A stretch of DNA of 64,000 bases, taken from NCBI GenBank assembly GCA_026545225.1, contig CM048849.1, forward strand, positions 14,701,541 to 14,765,540, in the 5' to 3' direction. Shown here piece after piece: positions 34,128-44,861 of the stretch. The position numbers and the translations under genes were made by a program. This DNA is from Cornus controversa. Lineage: Eukaryota > Streptophyta > Magnoliopsida > Cornales > Cornaceae. Below the pieces are notes generated by a model. It was not told where the DNA came from, made no database searches, and saw only the letters and a program-made list of their open reading frames with translations. Position 1 is the first letter of the stretch; every line of letters begins with the position of its first letter.

Positions 34128-34730
34128 ATAGGGCAGTAGTAGAACTAACTAAAATTAAAAATGTAACACCAATCAACAAAGGGAACTAGGTACTTACAAG
34201 TAACAGTAGGTCCACACTGTCATACCAGTAATCCTCTCAATCTGGACTTCAGATCTAGTGTGACAGAGAAATGACGACAGAATGCTAATCTCTCACGAAA
34301 AGGTAGCGGTAGAGGGATTGGATGGCACTGCGGGGTTGACTCCTCAAAAACCTACCTTCTAATGCTTGAAACCCTAGTTGGGGTTAGAGCAGCAGCTCTG
34401 GCTCTAGCATACGTCTCCAAAACTGTTGAACACAGACCCTCTCTTTCTTTATATACTACCCTAAAGAAGCCACTTTAGAGTTTGTACAAATAAGCTCCAA
34501 AAATATATCGAAACTTTTCTAACACCCCATACTCATAACTTTTTATTACAAAAGCACCCCAAATACCCTAGAACAACCCAAAATTATCCCAACCTACAAT
34601 TAACCTAACTAAACTAAAACACCCAAAATTTGAAATTATGAAAATACCCCTAGACTAAACTCTTTGTAGAAAACGCCCCAAAACGGCTACTGAACACAAT
34701 AATATACATATTTACACAATATTCGCATCA
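34128..34730 (-). repeat. LTR of the chromovirus fragment
   Basis: Begins on the minus strand with TGATGCG after the purine tract GGGGGGAGAA and runs toward 34128. It contains a TATATAAAG box (complement near 34449) and repeated phrases such as 'TTTTGGGGTG'. The far end is uncertain because the TRIM-like copy also ends in ACATCA there. Confidence 0.5.
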
Positions 34731-36785
34731 TTCTCCCCCCATTAGAAAGAACTCGCCTTCATGCGAGTTGTTACTTTTGCAGCCTTGCACATCTTGTCAT
34801 CAATCTTAATAAACTCTTCTTCATTTATCCATGAGTTCTCATAATTAGGCTTTCCTACTTATTTGACAACGAATCGGAAGTAACTATCAGCTCTTTTCTT
34901 CATTTCACACACTTGGATTACCCTTTCAACCTTATCTTTCTTTTCCATAGGAGGATTTGATGTCTCACCTTTATCACCATCAATTTCAGCCCCTAAATCA
35001 CCATGAAAACCATAGAGATCAGCTACATTGAAAATGGGAGATATGTCTAGGCCTTGTGGGGGTTTCACCTCATAGGCATTTTCACCAAACTTGGGCAAAA
35101 TTTTGCACTGGCCAATTTTCTTGCTCTTCAATTTGTGATAAGTGCCAACAGAAAACTTTCTTTTCAAAGAAAAACCATAACCCAATCTCCAACATGGAAC
35201 TCTTTGAACATTCGATGACGATCAATAGTTTCTTTGTTATGTTGATTCATTTCTATCAACTTCTGTCGCACATAACAATGTCACTAATTCGTGGCTGTCT
35301 CGACACATCCACATCCACAAGATCGACAACCTGATTTGGATTCCTTCCATACACCACTTGGAATGGGTTCTTCCCAATTGATCTATTAATGGTGTAGTTA
35401 TAAGCAAATTCAGCTTGTGGCAAGGTCAAATCCCACTGCCAAATGTTGTCCTTAGCAAGGCATCACAATAAATTGCCCAAGCTGCAATTTACTACCTCCA
35501 TTTAACCATCTGTTCATGGGTGATATGCATTGTTGTATTGTAATTTAGCTAACGATAACTGCCACAAAGTCTTCCAAAAATGGCTAAGAAATTTTGTGCC
35601 CCGATCGGATGTTATAGACTTTGGCAAACCATGTAGTCAGACAACTTCCTGAAAGAAGAGATTCGCCATGTGAGTTGCATCCAAAGTCTTTCTACATGCA
35701 ATGAAGCGTGCCAATTTAGATAATTGATCAACAATAATGAAAATAGAATCAACACCTCTTGGCATTTGTGGCACCCCCAACACAAAATCCATGCTTACGT
35801 CAACCCATGGAGCTCTAGGAATTGGTAAAGGAGTCTACGAACCTGTGTTTTGCTGCTGTCCTCTAGAAACTTGGCCTGTGCGACACCTATCTACATGCCT
35901 ATATACATCTCGCAGCATTGTTGGCCAAAAGTACCGTTCCATTACCAAATGCAGTGTTTTGTCCCTTCTAAAATGACCTTTAAGGCCCCCTCCGTGTAAT
36001 TCGACAATCAAAAACTCCATTAGAGAACCATCAAGTATACATAATTTTACACCTTTAAATAAGTAACCATCATTAATAAAAAATTCGACACATACTTTGT
36101 TGTCTCGGGCTACATGTTTTTCAAGTATTTCTTGAAAACAAGGGTCCTCCATGTAATGCTCCTTGATCACCTCCAATCCCACAACATTAGTAGTCATGGT
36201 TTTCAACAAGTAAACTCTTCTACTCAAAGCATCAGCCACTTTATTCTGCAAACTAGCCTTGTGTTTAAGAGAAAAAGTGTACTCCTGTAGGAATGACACC
36301 CACTTTGCATGCCTTCGATTTAGTTTCCTTTTGGAATTGAGGAACCACAAGGCTTCATGGTCTAAATGCAAGATAAACTCCTGTTGAATCAAGTAATGAT
36401 GCCAAAACTTCAATGCTTGAACAATAGCATAAAGCTCAATATCATAAGTAGAATAATTTTGTCTAGCTTCGTTGAGTTTTTTGCTAAAGTAAGCAATTGG
36501 ACGCCTCTTTTGGCTTAAGACACCACCAAGTCCAACCTTTGAAGCATCACAATCCACCTCAAAAACTGTCGAAGTCTGGCAGTGCAAGTGTTGGAGCTTG
36601 CGTCATCATCTTCTTGATCCTTTGAAAGCTTTCCTCTACTTCTCGACTCCAATTGAATCCCCCCCCCGAGACATTAAATAATTGGAGCCACTATGGTACT
36701 GAAATTCTTAATAAGTCTCCGGTAAAAAGTAGCTAATCTATGCAACTTCTGATATCTAATAAAGTTTTTGGAAATAGCCAACGGC
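34731..36785 (-). pseudogene. RT end, RNase H and integrase remnants
   Basis: Readable on the minus strand: RNase H with 'FEVDCDASKVGLGGVLSQ' and 'RPIAYFSKKLNEARQNYSTY'; the tether 'VADALSRRVYLLKTM'; the integrase zinc-binding stretch 'ELHGGGLKGHFRRDKTL' and 'YFWPTMLRDVYRHVDRC'; and the C-terminal 'NAYEVKPPQGLDISPIFNVA'. The last matches the 'NAYxxdlP...isxtFNVaDL' motif of chromovirus integrases. Fossil copy in several separate frames. Confidence 0.7.
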
Positions 36786-36791
36786 CCAACG

Positions 36792-37115
36792 TGCCACGGG
36801 CGGGACTCCAACCCACAGCTGCCAACGTGCATTCTGGCGACCGTAGAGTGGAGTAGCTTCTCCTGACAGCTTTGGCTTTTAAGAGAGTTGCTTGCTCTGC
36901 TTTATATCAATTGGTATCAGCCCAGGTTTTGGGTTTGAGTCTCACCCTTGAGGATTTGGGGGAGATGGCTAACATGCCATGCATGGGTGACCAACGTGCA
37001 TTGTGGGCCCCGCGTGCCTTGAACGGCAGTCCTGTGGGGAGGGATAAAGTAGAGTGTAGTAGATTTTCCTGACAGCCGTGGCTTTTGGAAGAGTTGGTTG
37101 CTCCGCTTTACATCA
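36792..37115 (+). mobile_element. TRIM-like element (copy 2, plus)
   Basis: Layout: an arm TGCCACGGG...TTTATATCA (36792-36909, 118 bp), a primer-site-like TTGGTATCAG at 36911, a roughly 55-bp interior with 'GGGTTTGAGTCTCACCC' and a purine tract GGGGGAGATGG, then a second arm TGCCATGCATG...TTTACATCA (36975-37115, 141 bp). Short arms plus primer site plus purine tract is the definition of a TRIM. A SINE origin cannot be excluded. Confidence 0.55.
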
Positions 37116-37245
37116 GTACACCGAACAAAAGGTATGTGTAAAAGGAACTCTAGAAGATTCAATAAAGTTGTTTGCTCTGCTTTATATTAGTATACCAAAA
37201 AAAAGGTACGTGTAAAAGGAACTCTAGAAGATTCAATAATTCAAC
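37116..37245 (+). repeat. Two-copy direct repeat
   Basis: 'GTGTAAAAGGAACTCTAGAA' followed by GATTCAATA occurs at about 37135 and 37209. The copies are separated by a further echo of the TRIM arm ('TTTGCTCTGCTTTATATTAG'). Confidence 0.7.
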
Positions 37246-40140
37246 ATTACAGAGAGATATATGCAAAAAGAGACTGATTACAGAGAAAAACATACCTAGT
37301 CAGATAAGAAATATTTGGGAAGAGAAGAGTTGTAGCCTTCAAAGATTTAATTTAGATAAGAAGGTGGCCAATCGTTGTATAGGAAACTATTACATGACAG
37401 ATGTGTCTCTACTGCACTTATTTTTTAATATAAAAAGTCCTAGAAAAATGTATTATCAAAAATAAAAATTCTTTTAACATTTATTTAGTATAAATATATT
37501 TTTTATTGGAGTGATTTTAATTAATTTGTGAAATATCAATGAATATCGAATGTCTTTATTGCATTCTAGAATTAGGGCTAGTGTTTTAGAATTGTGGTAG
37601 ACAATCCACGTCCCATGTGGAGTTTTTATAACAGATTCACAAATTAAGATAATAAATAAAATAAATAAAAATGAATAATACTCATTCGAATAGCAGCCAT
37701 TTTGTTTATGATGCCAAAGACTAGGTCCGTTTTTTCAATTTTCCCTTCTAAAAGCCTGCATAGGTAGGATATATAATACACTTTTTTACAAATGCTTCAT
37801 TTCATATGACTTCCTTCCCTTTTGCAAAAATATTGGCCTTGTTAATAATATATAACTTGCTTTTGTATATAATAGAAAAGGACTAAAATGAACTAAGTCG
37901 TAAACTATTAGCAAAGGAAGCTTTCTTTGATGAGAGTAATTCCACTGAAAAGCACCTAAACTGGTGCAACCCATGTACACATTGCACATACAGAAGAAGG
38001 ACCTATATTTCTATTAAAATGTAACATGTGAAAAAGAAAAGGTTTCACTTGGTTATTCTAATTTGAAGTACTGTAATCTTGTAATTTTTGTAGGAATGTT
38101 TTAATTTCCTTTTAATTTGGAGTATCTATATAAACAATTTGAGCATTGTGCATGCTATATATTTTACATATAATACATATCAATAATGTAGTAAAATGTG
38201 AGAGTATTTGGAAGTTTGATTCTTCAGTTTGCTAGTAAGGGCCAATCGAACTGGAGGCAATTCTAGAGACGCATAAAAAGAATTCAAGTCTTGAGTTATC
38301 TGAGCCAAAAGACATTGGATTCACTATTAAGGTGGCGATTTTAACTCTTTTGGGAAGTCTTGAGGTTGCTTTGGATCTGGGGCTTCGACATTGTGTGATA
38401 CGGAGAGATTTTAATATTGCTTTTAGATGGGTAGGCAGTTCGTGGGCTTGTGGCATATAACCATTTGGTGATAGATTTTACACCTTGTGGATAAACAAAA
38501 TTTTATTTTATTTGGTTTTTCCATCTTCATTTTTTTTTCTTTCTAGAGTTTTTTCCCTTAAAGGATATCTCATACTTCCCATTAGTTTTTTATACATATC
38601 TTGTAACTTTAATAAAATTTGATTTATTAAAAAAATAAGAGATAGATGTAACAGTATTATTTACACATACTGTTTTATGAAACCCAATGTGTTATTTGTA
38701 TTGCACTATTCTAATGACAATGTGGAAGAGTTATTCAAAGGTGTTTACTTATATGCAATTGTTGTAGTAAAAAATTTGCTACTATTAAATTATTTGAGTG
38801 ACCCCTATCTAACAAAACCTTATATATTTTATTTAGCCAGTCTAACAAAAAATAAATAAAAGAATACAATGTATCATATCCATGCTTGTTCTCAACAAGT
38901 GACGGAGAATTATGTAAAATGTAAAGTAATTCTTCCAAACAATATTCTTTGTGCAATTGTTGCTTCAAGAGAATGACAAGAGTGTTAGGTATTTTAGTGT
39001 TTGTTAACAAATTTTGGAACCAAAACCATTATGGACTGAACTCATACTCAATAACAAGTGAACTGAGTGTTTATGAGGATGCTTAGTTGGTTGAGTTACG
39101 TTATGAGTTAAATGGTGCTTTTGGAAAATGTTGGGAAAATGTTTTAAATTTTAAGTTGGACAAATTGCAGATGCACCAGGCATTAGTAAATTATGTATTC
39201 GTGGATGAGTCCATTGTTCTTGCATGTGTGAAAACAGTGAGCTCATGCATTGGTCCATGAGGCTTCTATCGTGGTTCATCGAAGAACAATAAGCACATGC
39301 ACAATGGTCTATTACTTTTACATGCATGGTCTAACTTCTTTAGAGAGCACATGCCCCGGTCAATTGAACATCATGAACCAGTACATATTTTTCCAGTTTG
39401 ACTAGGATTGTTTGATCTGATATGCTATATGTCCAAATAAAGTTTGTTTCTTAACAAAAGGTTTTGTAAAGTTTTTCTGAGGCTTTCCCAACTTAAAATA
39501 AATTATTTAACCCCTAAAATCCTTAACCATGGTTTCTATTGATGCACATAACAATGTATGGAGAGAAAAAAGTTGAGAGAATTTTATGTTTTTTTCTGTC
39601 CCTATTTTCTATTTTCACTAAACTTTTGGATGCGCTTTTATACAAAAGTGTTTGCTGTGTGTCTTCTTTCCTGATTGTGGATTTAAAGTTTACACCGAGC
39701 TATTCAAGGCGAACAAAGTAGTTGGTTATTCAATCAATTCCTGGCACGCGCTAATGGAAGAGCAAAGGCGACTGATCTATGAGAATCAAATCATCATGAG
39801 GACAATGGATTGATGTGGATCTATGTGTTTGGTAATTCCGAAGGGACAGAGATCAAAAATCACTGAGTGTCAAAGTAAGTTAATGGCAGGTGATTTTAAA
39901 AACAATGGAGTCAACAACTCCTGGAGAGTAATTATGAAGACACTGAAACTTGTTGTGCTCTTTCTTTCATATAGTGGATTTTTCATTTGATATGATATAG
40001 TCTCTGGTTTTTTTAACAGAGATTTTTTACGTAAAAATCACAGTATCTCTTATTCTCTCATACTCTTTTATTTTTGATTGCTTGGTTTGTGATTGTGCTT
40101 GAATTTAAATTTTGTTCTCAAATCAAAGTCAGGCATAAAG
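37246..40140. other. Unassigned AT-rich stretch
   Basis: No element end, domain or RNA gene recognised apart from a weak coding-like piece at 38228-38456. It may be the oldest host sequence in the window. Its right edge is the start of element T at 40141. Confidence 0.4.
38228..38456 (+). pseudogene. Weak coding-like fragment, unrecognised
   Basis: The plus strand has a frame of about 75 codons without a stop ('ELEAILETHKKNSSLELSE', 'VALDLGLRHCVIRRDFN'). The 'ALxLGLxxxxxxxDFN' region faintly recalls a plant RNase H-like fold (RVT_3), but no catalytic set is visible and there is no good start. It could be an old exon or chance. Confidence 0.2.
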
Positions 40141-41321
40141 TGTAGAGACCGTGACCAATTTTGGCCGGTTTTGCATTTTTCGCATTTTAATTACCATAAA
40201 TGCATTTTGAGTGGTATTTAACATGTTTTGAGTGTGGGAAACATGTTTGGGAAGTGTTTTTAAGTTTTCGGGAGAATTGGAGAAGTTTGACTTTTTGGTC
40301 AAATTGGGGCCCGGGATGTGACTTAAGTGGGCCCGGGAAATCGGAAAATTCTCGAAAATATTTATTTTTGGGAATGGTTGAGATGAAATGTTTAGAGAGT
40401 AGAGGACGTGATTTCGAGACCGTAGGAGTTTTCGGAATCGAAAAAGGAGTCCGGGAAGGTACGTTAAGTGGCCGGGGGGCATTTTAGTCTTTTTGCAAGC
40501 CCTAGATATTTTAAATATCAGTGGCAGAGATATTCAACCATATCTCACGCCTCTTTCTCTCTCTAAAGTTCTCCATCTTCATAGCTCTCCCTTCTCTCTA
40601 CATTTCGGACCCGTTCGGCTTGGATTCAAGACTCGCCGAAGGAGGGAGATACGTAGGGGACGACTAGGGCTTCCATTTGAACCGAACAAAGTGGTGATTC
40701 GGCAAGGTAGACTCTGCTGGAAAATTGGTGAAGTGCGTGGAAGGCCTTCATTTTTGAGGTAGGGGTTCTTCTTCTCTTCTAATTGTTGATTCTAGGGTTT
40801 CGGGTGAAGAAGAGAGGTGTAGGTTGTGTTTCACATGCTTTAGGATGGTGAGAGGTGTGGAAAGTTATATTTTCTTCTTCTCTAGAGTCCTATCTTTTCA
40901 CAATTGTGTATATTGTGTTGGTGGTAGCATGTGGGTTTGAAGCATGTGAGTGTAAGAAATTGATACATAGGCTTTATGTGTTCAATTTGGTGTATATGTG
41001 GAAAAATGTGTACCAAGTGTCATATATGTGATTATATGTGAAAATGTGGTTGTTGAATGCATGTTAGTTCTATGTGCTAAAATTATGCATTGAGTGTAGC
41101 ATGAGTAAAATATGCTAATTTTGAAGTTGTATGCATATGAGATGATATATGCCTGTGTTATACATATATGTGCTATATGTGGTGTGTGGTGATGGAAAAT
41201 ATGCTTGTTACTTCTTTTTAGTATCAATGAGCATGAGTTGAGCATGAAAATAAAAATTCCATGTGTTTATGCATTCATATTGCATATGTGGGAAATTGCG
41301 AGAAAATGACGCAAATGAGGT

Positions 41322-41649
41322 ACACGGGGTTTCGGAGTGGTCCAACCGTGTGGTGAGATGTGGTAAAATTATCCACTATGTATGGCCCTCGGAGTGGACC
41401 CACCATACTAAGGCTTAATGCCTAGGATTGGAGTAAGTCCAATACTAATGACCCCTCGGAGTTGTCCCGGTCATTGGATGGTTATCGGAGAATGTCCATG
41501 ATTTTGTGAGCCTCGGAGTTGCCCCCTCACTCTATGGCAATCCTATATATTGCTATGGTAGAATGACCCTTCGGAGTTGTCCCGGTCATTGGATGTTATC
41601 GGAGTTGTCCAAGGTTACATGATCCTCGGAGCGGGCCAATCATGTGGGG
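41322..41649 (+). repeat. Array of hairpins with constant loop and changing stems
   Basis: About eight to ten hairpins. Most loops contain a version of CTCGGAGTTGTCCC. Stems seen: CACGG/CCGTG, TATGG/CCATA (41381-41407), AATGACC/GGTCATT (41447-41475 and again near 41562), GTGAG/CTCAC (about 41506), ATGG/CCAT and ACATGAT/ATCATGT (about 41617-41644). The stems differ in sequence but each pairs with itself. Confidence 0.8.
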
Positions 41650-42365
41650 TATCGGATGAGGACCGAGGGAGAGAGCATTTACTTTCCTTAATGCTTTTAT
41701 GTTTGAACATGTTGTACATGATTCGTGAAATATGCAATCCTCTTTACTTGCATTTGTCGATGTGTTCGTGAGATTGTGGACGTGGCATGTAGTGTATTCA
41801 TATGCATTCCATGTAGGTCGTGTCGGGTCGGCACTTAGAAGGGTTGGGGAACCTTTACTGAGCCGCAGTGGTGCTCACCCCCTTTATTCTAAATATTTTA
41901 CAGAAAAAGCGCCGATGACGGATGGGAAGTGAGTGTCCAAGTGGAACACTAGTGGTGGTTTTGCTATCTTTTGAGTTTTGAGCATTTTTGTGGCTATCCA
42001 TGCCGGCTTGTGGCATGCGACTTCCTTTTAGTTATGGTTGTGCTTTGGACAAATGTAATTTGGATGTATGTATGGGATTTTAAACTTGTTGGGTGTGAAA
42101 AGACAACGGTTTAATTTATGTAATGCCCATGGCGGCACTTGATTCATTTGATGATGTTTCTCTTATGAATGAATGGTGTTTGTGAAAGAAAATGATTCAT
42201 TTTGGTGTATGGATTCAATTATGGATGTGATCTTGAGAGTGAAATTCATGTTGGAACCTTTCATTTATGTTATTAATCTTGTTTGAGGGGTTCTAGGATG
42301 ACAGAATGTTGATTGGGTTCCAATTGGATCATGTATAAGGCTGTTGGAAGTCCCAGGAGGTGCAT

Positions 42366-42632
42366 TTCGATCAATCGAGATTTAATCTCGATCAATCGAG
42401 ATGCCTATTTCGATCAATCGAAGTCCCCATTTCGATTGATCGAAAGGGTGATGATTTATGGTGATTTTTGGAGTCCAGGAAGGAGGAATTTCGATCAATC
42501 GAGACCCCTATCTCGATCAATCGAGATATTGCAGGTCTGAGGTCCCGAGAGGGTGAAAATCTCGCTTGAATTTCGATTAATCGAGATTTCATCTCGATCA
42601 ATCGAGATTCCATCTTGATCAATCGAGATTAC
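42366..42632 (+). repeat. Palindrome cluster, TCGATCAATCGA type
   Basis: Nine copies or close variants of TCGATCAATCGA or its complement in about 270 bp. They are in two blocks separated by spacers with 'GGAGTCCAGGA' and 'GGTCCCGAGAGG'. The cluster ends about 510 bp before the LTR end. Confidence 0.9.
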
Positions 42633-43147
42633 TATTCACAGCTTTTTCTAAAACTTCATTTCGACGTAATTTCTTCGTTCTAGATCGGAATTGAGTGTGA
42701 TTTTTTTTTTGAACTTGAGTATTTTTTTTATTCTCTATCCAATGGTGTAAGCCTCAGTTCCAGATTCCAAACACAGAAAATTTTGAGGCTCAAAAGTGAG
42801 TGACTCTTAAAAGTGTGGGCAAGTAAATGTTCACTAAGGTGTGTGATTTGATGTAGGGCCCATGGGGGTTGGTTAAGATGGATTTGTGTGCATTCATATG
42901 CAAGAATTAGGTTAAGCTTCCGCGGGGGAATGAGGGTAATGGGGGTCCATTGGGACTAATGGACGGGTTAACCTCCAGTTCTCCGAGAGTTAGGAATCGG
43001 GGAGTTATAGCATGGTATCAAACCTTGATACTAATGCATTGAGTGTAATTGAGATTGTTCATGGGGTTAAGTGAACGGGTTCACACTCGGGATTCGGGAT
43101 CAGTCCGGGGGAGTCTCAGTGGCCCGGGTTTCGGGGCGTGACAGAAA

Positions 43148-43159
43148 TGGTATTAGAGT
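43148..43159 (+). other. T primer binding site (initiator-Met type)
   Basis: TGGTATTAGAGT, four bases after the LTR. Close to the Tekay consensus TGGTATCAGAGC. Confidence 0.75.
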
Positions 43160-43404
43160 TCTAGGTTGGAATACCTAGGGACGAAGGGTGAGACTTGATT
43201 TAGTGATCACTCGAGGTTAAGGATCAAAACATAAGGATTTGGACTTGAGATTGTAAATTGCTTATGTGGAACTTTATGTATGCTTACGTTTCATAACATG
43301 CTTTTGTGGATTAAATTGACATGGCATATGTAAGCATGATGGATATGTGTGAGAAGTGCAAATTTGTTGGACTTAAAATTTTTCTTGTTGTACATATAGA
43401 AAGA

Positions 43405-44762
43405 AATGCCTCCAAGAAGAGCGCGAGACATTGGCGCTGATGCTCCTCAGTAGCCAACAGATGGAACGCAGTTTATGCGTGACATGGCTGACACTATGAG
43501 GAGAATGGCTAGGGAAGCCAGAGAAGAGGAGGTTCAGGCATTGCCTAGGGTTGCCTTGAGCCGACAGATGGTGGCAATGAAGGAATATATGAAATTTAAG
43601 CCGCCTACCTTTGATGGCGCGTGTGGTTGAGAGTTAGATAGACCAAACTCACAAATTCATGGTTGCTCTTGCAATCGATGAGGACTTGAAAGTGGGAGTA
43701 GCGGCACTTCACTTACAAGGAGAAGCTGATCGGTGGTGGCAATTCATCGGGAATGTCCACAATACCGAGACCATGGACTGGGAAACCTTTAAGGGTTTAT
43801 TCTTTGACAAGTTCTTTCCGGCTTCGGTGAGAGACCGGATGAGGCAAGAGTTCATAGACTTAGTCCAAGGGGACTTGGATGTGATGGGGTACGAGACCAA
43901 GTTTACATCTTTGGCTCGCTTTGCCCCGGAGATGGTAGCTAATGAAGAGCTAAAGGTGAAAAAGTTTGTGAAGGGACTGAAAACCTCTATCAGAAAGAGG
44001 GTGTCCATTTTGGGTTTGAGGACCTACAGTGAGGTGGTTGATAGAGCCTTGGTGGCTGAGGAGGATGACAGAGACACTCAGAGGTTGTGGGACTCTAGAC
44101 AGCAAGCTAAGGGTACGGGTACCTCTTCGAGTGGTCATGGGAGGAAAAGAAATAGGGAGGGCAGATCAGGTTCACAGGGGCAGCAGCAGACTCGCCCAAT
44201 ACCTTCATTGTCCTTACCTACTGGATCTGCACGATCCACAGTTGTGTGCTATCATTGCCAACAGTCTGGCCATTTTCGTTCTGAGTGCCCTCAGAGGCAA
44301 ATAGTGGCATCAGTGCCTGTGGCTTCTGTGGGGGAACGGGTATGTTTTCATTGCAAGCAATCCGGCCATGTTAGGGCCAACTATCCACAGAGACAGAGTA
44401 CACCGAGTAGTATGGGGACTCAGCAGAGGGCTGGGCAGACAGCTACGGTACAGTCTGGTTTCAGGACATTACCGCCACCTCATTCAGCGCATTCTGTACA
44501 GGGATCTCGGGTAGCGAGAGGTTCCACACCTGCTTCTAGTCAGCAGTCAGGGTTACAGGGGACTGGTCAGCAGTCACGGGGCCGTGTGTTCACGCTTGCT
44601 CCGGCAGAGGATGTACTAGGACCGTCAGTGGTCAGAGGTATTTTCCTGGTTTCTAGCTCGTGGGCTAGGGTGTTGATAGATTCAGGTGCATCACATTCAT
44701 TCATATCTGTTGCATTTGCTTGTGCCTTGGGGCTGCGGGTGTCATCACTGGAGCCACCATAG
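43405..44762 (+). pseudogene. T gag and protease region
   Basis: A basic opening (MPPRRARDIG) is followed by gag core phrases 'ALHLQGEADRWWQFIG' and 'FDKFFPASVRDRMRQEF', and 'FVKGLKTSIRKRV', all standard for Tekay gag. Two zinc-knuckle regions follow (CYHCQQSGHFRSECPQ and a second beginning CFHCKQSGHV), then a Ser/Gln-rich linker. The protease active-site motif 'VLIDSGASHSFIS' closes the region. Known roles: particle formation, RNA packaging and proteolysis. Broken fossil. Confidence 0.85.
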
Positions 44763-44861
44763 GGTGATTGCTTTTATTTTGTGGGAGAGCGGGATGATTT
44801 CTACGTTCCGTCTCTACTTGGTTCCGGTGTGTGAAACGGGGTTGGATATTTCCTAGCTAGC

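Larger units (their letters stand above)
34128..36785 (-). mobile_element. Chromovirus fragment (CRM/Reina-type) with 3' LTR
   Basis: Minus-strand Ty3/gypsy fossil: the end of RT, RNase H, integrase, a polypurine tract (complement of 34731-34744) and a roughly 600-bp LTR starting TGATGCGAATATTG at 34730. Gag, protease, most of RT and the 5' LTR are absent. The RT-side edge meets the plus TRIM-like copy and the LTR-side edge meets the minus copy. Broken, with several breaks. Lineage within the chromoviruses is tentative. Confidence 0.65.
40141..43143 (+). repeat. 5' LTR of T
   Basis: 3003 bp from TGTAGAGACC to GGGGCGTGACA. It holds a hairpin array (41322-41649), the 'GGGTTGGGGAACCTTTACTG' stretch near 41840 that is shared with S, and a palindrome cluster (42366-42632). 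Confidence 0.9.

Noticed and set aside
36906-36960. tRNA gene from the TTGGTATCAG...GGTTTGAGTCTC boxes
   Set aside because: No cloverleaf can be formed and no acceptor stem is present. The boxes sit in a TRIM/SINE-like repeat.
42313-42540. Repetitive protein encoded by the palindrome cluster (Ile-Asn-Arg-Asp repeats)
   Set aside because: The apparent peptide repeat follows from the DNA palindrome, appears in several frames on both strands and has no supporting start or flanking coding sequence.
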